A stretch of 64,000 nt of DNA. Origin: Rhipicephalus microplus. Taxonomy: Eukaryota; Arthropoda; Arachnida; Ixodida; Ixodidae. Where the stretch lies: NCBI RefSeq assembly GCF_043290135.1, contig NC_134701.1, positions 203,532,601 to 203,596,600 on the forward strand, given 5' to 3'. Under the pieces are notes generated by a model. That model saw only the letters and a list, made by a program, of their open reading frames with translations. It was not told the DNA's origin and did not search any database. This document shows positions 1-10,275 of this stretch, in pieces (positions within the stretch are counted from its first letter, which is position 1; each line of letters opens with the position of its first letter). The translations under genes were made by a program, and so were the position numbers.

Positions 1-116
1 TTGGCCCGAACAAATTGGCGCAAGTCCGAGATACGGGACTTCATGCCTCTGGCATTCCACTGAAAAATCGACGCACTTTTAACTTCAGTGCGGAAGTGGA
101 GATTTTGTTGAGCCAT
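1..116 (-). CDS. LINE ORF2 start (endonuclease domain, partial, runs off left edge)
   Basis: Reading leftward from an ATG at 114-116 there are 38 open codons to the window edge. Residues 17 onward contain IFQWNARG, the opening motif of the apurinic-type endonuclease at the N terminus of LINE ORF2, where the protein nicks target DNA before reverse transcription. It lies just downstream of the ORF1 at 295-1518 on the same strand, the normal ORF1-ORF2 order. The start is chosen as the first Met before the endonuclease motif. Reverse transcriptase and RNase H would lie outside the window, so integrity cannot be judged. The match is to the family motif from memory; the LINE clade is inferred from ORF1. 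Confidence 0.7.
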   Translation of the reverse strand, partial: MAQQNLHFRTEVKSASIFQWNARGMKSRISDLRQFVRA

Positions 117-237
117 TGTGCTTATACGAAGTTAGCAAAAACTGGATTCAGTGTATCCAGTATTTGCAGTGCAATCTTAGCAGACGGAGATTGTATGCTG
201 CTCAGTAGCGTGCGAATCGTGGCAATTAATGATTGCA

Positions 238-333
238 CGATTGCAGCCACTTGCCTGTCTTGGTTGGAAAGATCTCGAACCGGGACGATTGCAGTCACTT
301 GCCTGTCTTGGTTGGAAAGATCTCGAACCGGGA
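238..333. repeat. 48-bp tandem duplication at the 3' end of LINE ORF1
   Basis: Two adjacent 48-bp units (238-285 and 286-333) differ at very few positions. The length equals 16 codons, so the frame is kept on the minus strand. One unit carries TGG and the other TGA at the same codon; the TGA is now the stop of ORF1 at 295-297. The stop at 226-228, in the same frame, would have been the earlier terminus. Confidence 0.85.
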
Positions 334-1518
334 GCGCGGACTGGCCGTCACGAAGCTCCTTCGGTTCGCTTGATGCTGCTCACTTTGAAGTGCAGGCCAC
401 TCTGTCGCAGTTAGGGTATGCTCACTGGCTTTGTCCTTTACAGCCTTTCCCGCGGCATGTGGTCTGGGAGGCAAAGGAGGTGGTACTGATGAAGGATCAC
501 GCAAACGTGTCGAGGAGGTAGCGGGCGTCCTCGAAGACCGACGTCGACGTGAACGACGCCTTCTGACTTTAGCTGCGGCTTCTCGATGAGATGAGTGATC
601 GCGCACCATCTCCTTCAAGATGGCAATTTCCTTCTGAATCCGCGGGCAGTCCTTCGATGTGGCTTCATGGGATCCATTGCAATTAGAGCATTTCTTGACA
701 GTTGCGACGCACTTATCCGCTTCATGGTGCTCGGCGCAGCGGTGGCATACCACCGAATTCTCGCAGACGCTGCTGACATGTCCAAGTTTCATGCATTTAC
801 GGCACTGGAGAGGCTTTGGAATGAAAGGCCGCACAGCATGTCTGAAATACCCCACCTTCACATGAGAGGGGAGTGATGTGCTCTTAAACGCAATCTTCAC
901 ACAGCGAGAGTTGCCTAGCCGGGTGACATCAACAATTGGAGTATCAGTTGTTGACTTGACAAGAAGTTGTAAGTCCTTATTGGAAATAGTGACATCAATG
1001 TCGTAGATCACGCCGGTTACTACCTCACATCCCAAGGGAACATGAGAGCGCACCTGGTTGCCGTCCAAGTCAGTTACACTGCGCAGAACGCCCAACGCAC
1101 TTGCGTGCAAAACGTCCACAGCCAGTATATTCTTTCTTGCGTTCACTCTTATGTCCGTGATCTCATTTGGCACGAGCGTTTCCAGAGACCTCGACACAGA
1201 CTGTCTGTTAAGGCGTTTCATGGTGACGGTAGGAAGTGCAGGCAGAAACAGGATGGTATAAGTGTTCGATTTTGGCGCTTCACTTACAGTTTGAATAGTT
1301 GAGGATGAGGATGTCCTCATGTTCCTTCTCTTCGCCTTGCGGCTCAGCACAGGTGGTTGGAAACCGTCATCTGAGAAGTCCTCACTGCTGAGATAGTAAG
1401 CATGAGTATCTTCACTGTCGCTGTCGCTCGCTTGTCCCATCCGCTTCCTGGAGGCGGTCGCCGCTGACGCCGCTGGTGCCGGCAGGCGCCCGGGGTGGTC
1501 TACTTCCATCCCCTCCAA
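295..1518 (-). CDS. LINE ORF1, gag-like nucleic-acid-binding protein
   Basis: A 407-residue protein that in this LINE group coats the RNA to form the retrotransposition particle. Three zinc knuckles are visible: residues 239-252 (C-x2-C-x4-H-x4-C), 258-270 (C-x2-C-x3-H-x4-C) and 277-291 (C-x2-C-x3-H-x6-C). This spacing trio is typical of ORF1 in I/R1/Jockey-type non-LTR elements. An acidic, Ser-rich N terminus precedes them, and an Arg-rich stretch (about 318-330) and Pro-rich tail follow. The reading frame is fully open from the first Met. The C terminus was shortened by 23 codons because a 48-bp tandem duplication brought in a TGA. ORF2 begins 179 bp further on the same strand. It could still be a functional ORF1; expression is unknown. 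Confidence 0.85.
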   Translation of the reverse strand: MEGMEVDHPGRLPAPAASAATASRKRMGQASDSDSEDTHAYYLSSEDFSDDGFQPPVLSRKAKRRNMRTSSSSTIQTVSEAPKSNTYTILFLPALPTVTMKRLNRQSVSRSLETLVPNEITDIRVNARKNILAVDVLHASALGVLRSVTDLDGNQVRSHVPLGCEVVTGVIYDIDVTISNKDLQLLVKSTTDTPIVDVTRLGNSRCVKIAFKSTSLPSHVKVGYFRHAVRPFIPKPLQCRKCMKLGHVSSVCENSVVCHRCAEHHEADKCVATVKKCSNCNGSHEATSKDCPRIQKEIAILKEMVRDHSSHREAAAKVRRRRSRRRRSSRTPATSSTRLRDPSSVPPPLPPRPHAAGKAVKDKASEHTLTATEWPALQSEQHQANRRSFVTASPRSRFEIFPTKTGK

Positions 1519-1529
1519 GGGAGCAGCGG

Positions 1530-2124
1530 AAACTGATCAACAGACTTAAATTACAACTGAAATACGCCAGCTTCCAAAGGTGTCAATTATATGAACTGGA
1601 TCCTTCGTTCAAGATAAAGCTACCATCACAACTTTCCCGCTCCGATGCGACACTGTTAATGCCGCCTTTGGTTGGGTGCTTCATTCACAAAGGTGTACTC
1701 CTTTCGCATTGGTATGGCAGACACCTCTACATGCGAACACTGCGGAGCTGAATAGACCATTGAACACGTCCTGTGCAGCTGCGCTTGCTACGACACACAG
1801 CAATGTCAGCTCCGGATGGTTTTGAATCAACTTGACTCCAGACCATTTTGTGTGCACAAGATTCTAGGATCTTGGGCATCTGCCTCAGTTGCGCAGAAAG
1901 CGTCTAAAGCACTTCTACTTTACTTAAAGTCAACAAACCTGAGCGACCGCCTGTAGACTGTGTGTGCTCCACGAGTCTGCTCGTGATTGTGTGTACCTTC
2001 TTATCTCTCTGCAACCTCTTTTCTCCCCTTCATCCCTTCTCCAGTGGAGGGTAGCAAACCGGATGTGCGTCTGGTTAACCTCCCTGCCTTTCCTTGCATC
2101 TTTATCTCTCTCTCTCTCTCTCTA
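1530..2124 (+). pseudogene. LINE ORF2 C-terminal end and 3' UTR, truncated and broken
   Basis: Plus-strand reading gives the end of a LINE ORF2 after RNase H: a short RLWLG segment, then a C-x2-C-x7-H-x4-C knuckle starting CEHCG near 1735, and a conserved tail ending in LSDRL then TAG near 1955. At least one frameshift (near 1660) and one in-frame TAG inside the knuckle (near 1752) break it. The 3' UTR contains GTAGCAAACC then GGTTAACCTCCC, a block that recurs on the minus strand at 25.7, 29.1 and 33.1 kb, and it ends in a (TC)n run at 2105-2123. Everything upstream of the RNase H region is missing, as in a 5'-truncated insertion. It abuts the opposite-strand ORF1 at 1518. Confidence 0.75.
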
Positions 2125-2127
2125 GTG

Positions 2128-2465
2128 CTCAATGGACATGCCAATGGCTGCTAATGGGAAATGAGAGACAGGAGAATTCGGCTTTTACTTTCTTACGTCT
2201 TGCGCTTCGTATCTACTTCCCACTTTTAACCACCTCGAGTTCATTGTATTCGTGGCACTGCGGCTCAACGCTCGCTCAACCTTTCTAAAACTAAGGAGGT
2301 TACACCCAGTGAGTATAACGTAGCAAACCTTTCTTGTCAGATAGTGCTCAATGTACATGCCAATGGCTGCTAATGGTGATCGCAGCGTGCGCGTTAACTA
2401 AAAGCCAAATGCTCCTGCCTCACATTCCCCATTAGCAGCCATTGACATGTACATTGACCACTATT
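2128..2465. mobile_element. Foldback/MITE-like repeat with three copies of a ~35-bp end motif
   Basis: The motif GTGCTCAATG..CATGCCAATGGCTGCTAATGG occurs directly at 2129-2160 and 2345-2377 and inverted at about 2424-2463. The pair at 2341-2465 forms an inverted repeat of about 35 bp around an 80-bp core. The sequence following the first copy (2160-2195) matches the reverse complement of the core next to the third copy, so the block appears to be one foldback element plus part of a second. No coding sequence is seen. Confidence 0.55.
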
Positions 2466-2700
2466 TTTTATTGTTCAACAACGCACAGAAGAAATATCTC
2501 ACCGGCACCACCTTGGAGATCAAAATGTTATGCTTGGTACATACTACAACGGCTACGAGGGACGAACGGGTGCCGCTATAAGGCAAGTGCCCCTAAAAAA
2601 TTGGCAGATCCCACGGACAGTGGGAATCGATGATATGCGAAGCATGAAAAAGAAATGTAGATATGTCATTTTAAAATCAACACAACGTTACGAGGTGGAG

Positions 2701-3762
2701 AGAGAGAGAAACTTTTATTTCAAGCATAGAAAAATGTCGGGTCGGGCTCTCAATCCAGAGCTCCAACAGCCGCTGCTGCGTACCGCGCCCGCTGAACCAG
2801 CGCCCGCTGGCCACTCGGGCTTTCGTCACGCAGCATGGCCTCCCAGTCTTGTAGGGTAGGAATAGGAGAGGAGTTGGCAGAGCGCTTGGCTGACGGACGC
2901 TGACATTCCAGCGTTACGTGAAATAACGTCGGTACCGCTCCACAGCCAGGGCATTTGTCAGGGTAAGAAGTGGGATGGAGGATGTGGACGAAATAGAGGT
3001 TTGGAAACGTGTTCACCTGCAGTTGACGCACCGCAGTTGCATCTTCTCGTGTGAGCGTGTGGTGTGGTGGAGGGTACCGAATGCGTTCTCGTCTATAGTA
3101 ATCGAGAGTGTCTCGATATCCTAGAAGTTCTGTGTTCGTGTCCTCCTCATCTGGGTTGGACAGCTCTTCCTCCGGATCCCGGTTAGTGAGTGCTCGGCTA
3201 GCTGCATGAGCGCAGTCATGACCGGGGAGACAGGCGTGCCCAGGGGTCCCGACAAGTCGGAACTTGTGTGGCGTGTGGAATGTGGTGTTCGAAATTCGGT
3301 GTGTCTGCTTTGAGACAATACCCCGTGTGAAGGCACGGCAGGTATCCATTGAGTCTGTAAAGATTGGAATAACATCTGCGTGAGGAAGGTTTATGGCAGC
3401 GTGGGAAATCGCCAGTGCGACGGCACACTCTTCGCCTTCAGATATGTTCTTTGTAGGTACGCTGATTGAGGCTACTACGTCGTGATCATTTTTCACCACT
3501 GCTCCAACTGTAAAACTGCGGAAGTGGTGTCTAGTGGCGTCGCAGTATAAGAGAGTGTTTGGAGGAGACTGATTGATGAGGCGCATGAGGCTTTTCATCC
3601 TTACCCACCGGCGATGAGCGTTGCGCTCAGTGTGCATATTGCGTGGAAGTGGCACGACTGTAATTCTTGCTCAGAAGTCAGTGGGTAGCTGTTTCCCTGG
3701 TGTGCTGTATCCACATCGATTCGGAGGGTACCCTAGCTTGACGAGTAGTCGCTCTCCCTCTT
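2701..3762 (-). mobile_element. 5'-truncated LINE insertion with 14-bp target-site duplication
   Basis: A 1062-bp minus-strand insertion is bounded by perfect copies of GTTACGAGGTGGAG at 2687-2700 and 3763-3776. It holds the RNase H domain and C terminus of LINE ORF2, and at its 3' side has AATAAA followed by a TTTC(TC)n tail directly against the duplication. Polymerase and endonuclease regions are absent, which fits abortive target-primed reverse transcription. Confidence 0.85.
2750..3655 (-). CDS. LINE ORF2 C-terminal fragment: RNase H and zinc knuckle
   Basis: An open 301-residue frame. RNase H active-site positions can be followed: Asp39 (YCDAT), Glu76 (GEECA), Asp101 (FTDSMD) and His140 (GTPGH); His150 stands where the last acidic residue is usual, as also seen in the 62.2-kb copy, so this may be a trait of the family. 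A C-x2-C-x7-H-x4-C knuckle sits at residues 235-251 (starts CPGCG). RNase H removes the RNA template during second-strand synthesis. The first Met is only the first ATG in a 5'-truncated copy, not a true protein start; coding similarity continues upstream towards 3762. It is a fragment of an autonomous element and is not expected to make a working protein. Confidence 0.75.
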   Translation of the reverse strand: MPLPRNMHTERNAHRRWVRMKSLMRLINQSPPNTLLYCDATRHHFRSFTVGAVVKNDHDVVASISVPTKNISEGEECAVALAISHAAINLPHADVIPIFTDSMDTCRAFTRGIVSKQTHRISNTTFHTPHKFRLVGTPGHACLPGHDCAHAASRALTNRDPEEELSNPDEEDTNTELLGYRDTLDYYRRERIRYPPPHHTLTREDATAVRQLQVNTFPNLYFVHILHPTSYPDKCPGCGAVPTLFHVTLECQRPSAKRSANSSPIPTLQDWEAMLRDESPSGQRALVQRARYAAAAVGALD

Positions 3763-3779
3763 GTTACGAGGTGGAGGTA

Positions 3780-5368
3780 AATGATGCCGTACATGACTTC
3801 CGCGTCATGATTGTCATGTTTGGATGTGTCGTTTACCTTTGTCATCTCTTCACGTCCAGCGATACCAAATTTAGTATATGTGGAGCTAGCGAAACGGCCA
3901 CGAGCATGCCATCAGCGTGATATGTTGTGATGTTCTTACATGACACGCATGTTAAGATTATCCTGTTAGCACCAGTCTTATATTTCGTCATGAAACACGT
4001 AACACCAAAGGCGTTATATGACGAGCTAGCAAAACGGCCGCCAGCGCATCATAAAGAGCCAGATATACCCCGAAATAGCGTTGACGCTCGCAAACGCTGG
4101 GCACAGCGACGCTACGTTTGCAAAACCCCGAGCAATCTATAGACTGACGCCAGGCGCGACCAGCATCCGTCGACGCGGCCCGACGGCAACCGGTACGAAA
4201 TGCGTCATGCTGCATTTCGCGCCGATGCCATAGAGTAACACTACTCTATGCCAATGCGTTACTCAAACAACACTGCGTCTCCCCCGTTTCGCGACGGAGC
4301 GACACCGGACGCGCTGAAACGCGCATGCGTCAAAGCAACGCAGCGCGGCGCGCGCCTGCGAGTATATGGCAGGACCGGCGTCTGGCGTGGCAACTTGCCA
4401 CGCCAGCGTGACGCGATGAAATGAACGCCTGCGAGCACGCACACCACGTCATGTCGAAATGTATTAGCATGCACCTTGACTTTGTCATGTAGTCACGTTC
4501 TTATATGACACGCATCTCATGATTATTAAGTTTGCACCAGTCACATACCTTCGTCATTCATTGGCATCACGTAATACTAAATTTGGCATATGTGAAGCTA
4601 GCCAAACAGCTGCGAGCACATCATGACTGTGGCATGTAGTCATGTTGTTACATGACATGCGTCGTGATTATCAAGTTTGCACGTGTCACTTACCTGTGTT
4701 CTCAATTCGCGGAGCGTAATACCGAGTTTGGTACATGTGAAGCTAGCGAAACTGCCGCGCGCGCACCAGGAGTGTAGCGTGTAGTCATGTTGTTACATGA
4801 CACTCATCGCATGTTTATCTAGTTTGCACCAGCGTCATACCTTCGTCATCCATTCACGTCCCGTAATGCCAAATTTGGCGTAAGTGAAGCTAGGGAAACC
4901 GCCGCCAGCACCTAATGAGCGTGGCATGTAGTCATGTTGCTACAGACACGCATCTCATGATTATCGTGTTTGCACCAGTAATATACATATCGTAATCCAT
5001 TCACGTACCGTAACACCAAATTTGGCATACGGGACGCTAGCGAAACCGTCGCGAGCGCATCCCGAGCGTGGCATGTAATCAAGTTGTCGCGTGACAAGCA
5101 TGTCATGATTTTTATGTTAGGGTTTGTCGCTTGTGTTCCCCATACAATCCTGTCATACCATACCAGTTTTGCAACATGCAATGTGAACGAAACCACCGCA
5201 AGAGCTGCAGGACCTTGAAATGTAAATCAAGACATTCCTGACATACATATCATGACTTTCATGTTATGACTAGTCAAATATGTTCTTCATACAGTCATGT
5301 TATCCCAGACCAAGTTTGGTATCGATACCATTATCGAAACGGCCAGGAGAGCTAAAAGTCGTAGGCGG
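3780..5368. repeat. Tandem satellite, ~146-bp unit, about eight degenerate copies
   Basis: A unit containing CATGTAGTCATGTTGTTACATGACA..., TTTGCACCAGT, CGTAA(T/C)ACCAAATTTGG and GAAGCTAGCGAAAC recurs with its GCTAGCGAAAC segment near 3885, 4028, 4594, 4740, 4887, 5035, 5182 and 5330, that is about every 146 bp. The array is interrupted at about 4056-4474. Copies diverge towards the right end, which runs into a GATA/GGAT/GGAC microsatellite. No protein is expected. Confidence 0.8.
4056..4474. other. G+C-rich insertion within the satellite array, with two hairpins
   Basis: About 420 bp of clearly higher G+C content interrupt the satellite. It contains the palindromes CATAGAGTA-acac-TACTCTATG (4230-4251) and TGGCGTGGCAA-c-TTGCCACGCCA (4383-4405). 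I recognise no coding sequence and no target duplication; it could be a separate repeat insertion. Confidence 0.5.
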
Positions 5369-5444
5369 CTAGATAGATAGATAGATAGATAGAGAGATGG
5401 ATGGATGGATGGATGGACGGACGGACGGACAGACGGACGGACGG

Positions 5445-5479
<35 letters not shown>

Positions 5480-5494
5480 AATGGATGGATAGAT
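5369..5494. repeat. (GATA)/(GGAT)/(GGAC) compound microsatellite
   Basis: Tetranucleotide runs shift from GATA to GGAT, GGAC and back to GGAT. They close the satellite block. Long frames through it give only Ser/Ile/His/Pro repeats and are not genes. Confidence 0.9.
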
Positions 5495-7435
5495 GCGCTC
5501 AATGTCGCCGAAGCTCGCTAAGAAATGCTTCGCATTTAAAACAGAAGCGAAATGAAAGGCACAGATGTTAGCCAATTAAGAATGACAGCTAAGCTAACCT
5601 ATGTTGGGCAAATGATGAGGGAGCCTGAAAGTCAGATGAGTAACCAAAAAAAAAAATGAGGAACGTAAACACAGAAGCGGGGGAGGGCACACACAGAGCA
5701 TCACTGAAGGCCGTTCTCACGTGGATTACGAAGTCACTATAAGTGTATGAAGCATCTGCTCAGATATGATGTCCTAGATGTCCTAGCCATGAGCTTCTGC
5801 ATTCGCTCTTATAAGTATCATAACATATACAGTTGTACAGCGAGAACACGAACGAAAAATAATTTCGTCTTTCGTTATTACTCTTGTGAGAAATATTGAT
5901 GAAATAAAAGCACGAAAATTTCCACAGCAGCTTTTCTGGCTTTATTTGTTGTTTTGTATGATAGAAGGAATAATATTTCAACGGAGAACGTGCCCGAGAA
6001 ATATATGTAGTGGCCAAATCCCCGGGGTTTCCATTAAGAACTCGTAAAAATAAACTTACACTGTTTGATGTTTTCTTCATTGCCCTAACCTTTTTGCTGT
6101 AGGAGTTCTGACTTTTCTGTCCCGTATGGTTCGTTGTCATTTTATTTATATAACACACACGTTAGTAAAACAAAAAAAAGCCAGAAAATTGTTTTTTTCT
6201 CTAGAAAAACACTTGTCCTTACACTCATTTAAATATAGACTACGTACTCGAACAGTGTTTCGTACCTCCATAGCGAATGTTTTCAGTCAATGAACGTGTA
6301 ACACGAAGCCCGTCACCAAAGGCGCTGCATGCAACTTAGTTGCCGCTAAATCATGCCGCTTGCTCGGCGGGGATCTACTAATTTGTTGTTTTGGCGGTGG
6401 TAGCAGCTTGGAACCACCCACTCCATAACTGCCACAAGTGTTCGCGCTTATATCGCACATGTGCTAACTTTGCTCCGGTAATGGCGCAGCGCTCTACAGT
6501 TTGCACTAACTTATTCAGCATTTCTAGGTCTTGTTTTTACTAACCGAGCCGAAGGACTGTCTCGCGCTGCCGCAGTTAATTAAGCCTTGCTCAGCAACCA
6601 CTATTTTCTCGCCTGGAACTGCCACTGCCAGTGTTTGCAATGCGCTCTAGACAGCTGGGGGGGTGCCTCGAAAAGTTCGTGGCTCGACGCGGTGTGCCAT
6701 ATGTTTCTTATCCCTATCGTGCAGTTTCCAACACTTCTACGACGGGGGAGATATTCTTTTTCTAGCGTCTTTTAGCTTTACCTAGCAGTCTTACCACAAA
6801 CAACAAAGTGAAGTTGTCTGTAGGTATTTTTTCTTTACAGGATACAGTCTCTGCTATGGTAATAAGTAAAACACTGTTGTGCAGATTTTAAGTTAAACTA
6901 TCTGGCTGAAGTTTATATTTGCCGTCCTGCTTGAGCAATGGCAAGGTGTCCTAGGGAGAAATAGCCAAGCGGGTGGCTTAATGTTGGTATTTGGTGATTG
7001 TATATGATAAAATGGCCTTCCCCGAGTCTTCTTGTCTTTCCTCGAATGCGACTTTCTGTTGAGAGTTAACATACGACTCTCGCTTGCTTTAGAACCACCT
7101 TGACCTGAAGCTTTGCGCCTAATTCTTTTGAAAAACTGTGCTACCTTAGTGAAAAACTCAGCATAACTGATTAACCAGAAACTTTTTACTCATTACTAGA
7201 GCTCAAATAATTAAAGAGCTACGAAATGAAATGCACTTGAGAAACGTGGGACAAATAAAAAATAAAGCGCCTCATAAACACTGAAAGATTCTGAATTTTT
7301 CCTCTTCCTTCGGAGGTGCAGTGGTCCTGGTTTATGCACCGATCATTGACTGAGAACTATCTGTAGGGACGCAGAATAACGCAGAAATAAAGGTTGGTGA
7401 GTACGTGGGTAAATTTCTATGGACGTTTTGTGTTA
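5495..7435. other. No gene seen
   Basis: A+T-rich DNA with only short, low-complexity open frames. The first 60 bp (ending near GCTTCGCATTT) look like the end of the satellite-bearing element. I see no repeat family, splice-bounded exon or RNA gene that I can name. Confidence 0.5.
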
Positions 7436-7439
7436 GAAC

Positions 7440-7530
7440 AGTGTTAGATGGAACCCGTGTGTTCAGATTTGGGTGCACGTTAGAGAACCCTAGGTGGTGT
7501 AAATTTCCGCGCGTTACATGGTACGGAATG
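7440..7530 (+). mobile_element. Ruka SINE fragment (middle part only)
   Basis: About 90 bp match the SINE body (TGTTCAGATTTGGGTGCACG then GAACCCTAGGTGGTGTAAAT), without tRNA head or ATCA tail. It shares the CCTAGGTGGTGTAAATTTCC variant with the copy at 13446-13693, unlike the CCCAGGTGGTCGAAATTTCC form of the others. Confidence 0.65.
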
Positions 7531-8571
7531 GGAACGGCCGGATGAATGAACACTTTTCAATTAGACATTGATAAATGAAGAATCCTATTTTACAAACAAC
7601 CTTACTTACGCAAGACGGTTCACAAAAATGCTACAAGTCCACGCTATGTTAGAAAATATAATTTTTTTGTTTTTCACGAAATCGAGAATAAGAAATTAAG
7701 AGTGCGAAGGTGAACAAATAAAAACTGTGATGACTGAACCAATACGTTGTATCGGTGGTCCCGGTATCCAAGTTATACTGAATATAGAAATTTTTGAGAA
7801 GCAGTGTTATCTTTATCACAAAAGCAACGTGAACAATTATGAGAGCGCATTGGTCTAAGGAGTGATAGGAGAGGCGCTTTAGTTTAGAATAATTTGCACA
7901 CATCACTTCGACGCGCCGTTGTCAATACGCTGATGCGTGCAAGCTTGGCTAGGGAACGGATTCTGCAATTCTGGCATGTACATTCTGCTCCTTTTAAAGA
8001 TAGTTCTTTCTTGTACATTCTCTTTTGAAGAATAGTATTACCAGCAATACAGAGGATGGTTGGAAACAGAACATTACTGTAGTATGGACAAGACCAAGAC
8101 TGTAAAAGTATACTGAAAAGGTAAAACAACTTATATTAGGCACAGAATCTTTGTTGGGCAGAGATGAGAAAGATGCATCCTCGGAGCTAGAGCGTGGAGA
8201 GGAGATTGACCTTTATTAAAAAGGAAAGACTGGTACACCGAGATACTGACACAAAGACATGCACACAAAGGGCGCTCTTTCGCGAGGTTTTTTCACAATA
8301 TTTGCTTTATTTTGTCATGAGGATGACGAAAAATTTATTGCGCATAACAAAAAAGTAACGAAACACCTGAAGATGTTGCCTATACAGCATCCTAAGAGAA
8401 AACAAATTTGTATTAGTACACGTCGAATGTTGGCAGCCTACTTTTAGAGAGAACAATCATAGCAGTTTCTACAGAACTGCACGTACTCTAACCACACGCA
8501 CACCAAATTTGAAAACTTCTCCAACCATTATTGTATTACTCACCATTTGAGGCTCTTTTTCGCATTAGCTC
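7531..8571. other. No gene seen
   Basis: A+T-rich sequence with short open frames of low complexity. No repeat, RNA gene or exon recognised. Confidence 0.45.
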
Positions 8572-8583
8572 AAATTATTTGAG

Positions 8584-8814
8584 CGCCCCGCGGTGGTGTC
8601 CTAGAGGGTAAGGTACTCGGCTGCTGACCCGCAGGTCGCGGGATCGAATCCCGGCGTCAGCGGCTGCATTTCCGATGGAGGTGGAAACGTTGTAGGCCCG
8701 TGTGCTCAGATTTGGGTGCACGTCAAAGAACACCAGGTGGTCGAAATTTTCGGAGCCCTCCAATATGGCATGTCTCATAATCATATGGTAGTTTTGGGAC
8801 GCTAAACCTCACAT

Positions 8815-8868
<54 letters not shown>

Positions 8869-8869
8869 G
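8584..8869 (+). mobile_element. Ruka-type tRNA-derived SINE, full length, long (TCAA)n tail
   Basis: The tRNA-like head (A-box region near TAAGGTACTCGG, B box GGATCGAATCCC at 8640-8651) is followed by the SINE body and a (TCAA)n tail of about 14 units. Flanks AAATTATTTGAG (8572-8583) and AAATTGTTTGAG (8870-8881) form a 12-bp target duplication with one mismatch. Such SINEs are transcribed by RNA polymerase III and moved by a LINE. Confidence 0.9.
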
Positions 8870-8881
8870 AAATTGTTTGAG

Positions 8882-9506
8882 AATTTTTGTTGTACAGAAC
8901 TCACATGATGTATAAAATTTGAAACTCTGTAGGCTGTATGTTCCGCCACTCAATAGTCAAAAAGTATCCGGTGCCTTATTTGCGCGGCAGTATCTTTTAT
9001 AAACCGAAATGTTCGCTTTCAACACTGTATAAATGGTACGGCATTATGTAATACCAGCCTGATGACCTGACAACACTCTCAGGAACATGTGCCTATGGCA
9101 GTATTCGTTAGACCTGTAAACAAAGGCCACAAAACCAACAGGTATTTTCAGAAGCAAAGAAAAAAGATTGTTTTGGAAGAGTGAGTGTGCACGGCACGGC
9201 ATGGCATGAGATTACTTACGCACAATGCCGATTGCCTGTAGCCACTTCAGAAGATGTCACATACTAAGAACGAACTAAAAACATTATTGGTAGTAACTAC
9301 TGAAACGTTAACTGATTGCCTGAACACTATGTGGCTAATACGAGTTAAAGCTCCATAAATAAAGAATACATAACCTGTGAACGCGAGTGTCGTACTAGTT
9401 GCCTCGGTATAGCCTTGTGTTTCTTGCTGCGTCCTGATTTCAACTATTGTGCAAGGAAAGACGAGTAGCGTAGCCGGTGCCACGCATTCGCACCAACGTC
9501 TCCTTA
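8882..9506. other. No gene seen
   Basis: Unassigned spacer between the SINE and the left end of the Tc1/mariner-type element. No coding or repeat signal recognised. Confidence 0.45.
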
Positions 9507-9508
9507 TA

Positions 9509-9739
9509 GCGGGTGTTCAAAATTAAGCGTTATGACTTTTTGTCTGAAATTAGGCACTCGAAGGCACGTGAGAATCACTTCTGCTAATAAGTTAGGTGGC
9601 CAGGGGCACAGAAAGTTTGATGATAATTATCGCTGTCTGCAGGCCAATGAACAAATGTTCGATAATTAACAATTTACTGGCTGTGGTAGGTTGGCATGTT
9701 CATATTGAAAAGAGTGTAGGCAGATGTGTTTGTATATAG
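9509..9739 (+). repeat. Left TIR of transposon, outer part
   Basis: Aligns with the reverse complement of 16392-16217 and then 15018 to about 14966, including GGGTGTTCAAA at the tip, GGCACAGAAAGTTTGAT..AATAATTAT and TTCATATTGAAAAGA next to the LTR element. The inner part resumes at 12570. Confidence 0.8.
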
Positions 9740-10146
9740 TGTCACGGGGTCGTGACGTGGCCGAAGACAGGAAACTTCGTGTTGGGATTTAACTGTTTAT
9801 TTGGGCGAACCTGTGCCCGGTAAAGGGAAAGTCTAATTACAGCAGCAGTCTTGCACAGATAGCAGTCTCGGACTGATAGCGGCGAACGCAGCGTCGGCCT
9901 TCGATCAACAACCGACAGGCGGTGAAGCGCGTCGGCATTTATACTGTTGCCGTCGAATGTTCTAGCGTTATCGCTGGCGGTGGCGTAGGTTCCAGAACAA
10001 TCTCTACCGTTCGCACAGTGGGCGTGCTCTTATCGAAATGATCTACTACAGTCCGGAACCTTCCAGAAAACTGCAGGCGCGGTTTGCGCTGAGAATCGTG
10101 TGGTGTTTTGGGACGATAACAAAAACTTGGGAAATGGAACGTGGCG
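9740..10146 (-). repeat. 3' LTR
   Basis: 407 bp beginning TGTCACGGGG in plus orientation and ending ..GAACGTGGCG. The last base is G where the other LTR has A, so the canonical TG (minus strand) has become CG here. Differs from 12159-12565 at five sites that I can see. Confidence 0.9.
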
Positions 10147-10163
10147 TTGCCCCCCTCTCAAAA
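10147..10163 (-). other. Polypurine tract
   Basis: On the minus strand TTTTGAGAGGGGGGCAA lies directly against the 3' LTR, the position where plus-strand DNA synthesis is primed in LTR elements. Confidence 0.7.
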
Positions 10164-10275
10164 AAGGCATCGTCCCGATGCTTTAACTAAAGATGAAAGT
10201 ACAATAATAATTCAAGAAAGTACAATGAATAAATTACAATACAACAATAATACAAAAAAAAACTGGTTCAGTTTG

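Noticed and set aside
15..521. 168-codon plus-strand frame at the left edge
   Set aside because: It is antisense to LINE ORF1/ORF2 and includes the 48-bp duplication; no domain.
5287..5575. Pro-Ser-Ile-His repeat proteins
   Set aside because: Translations of the GGAT/GGAC microsatellite on the minus strand.
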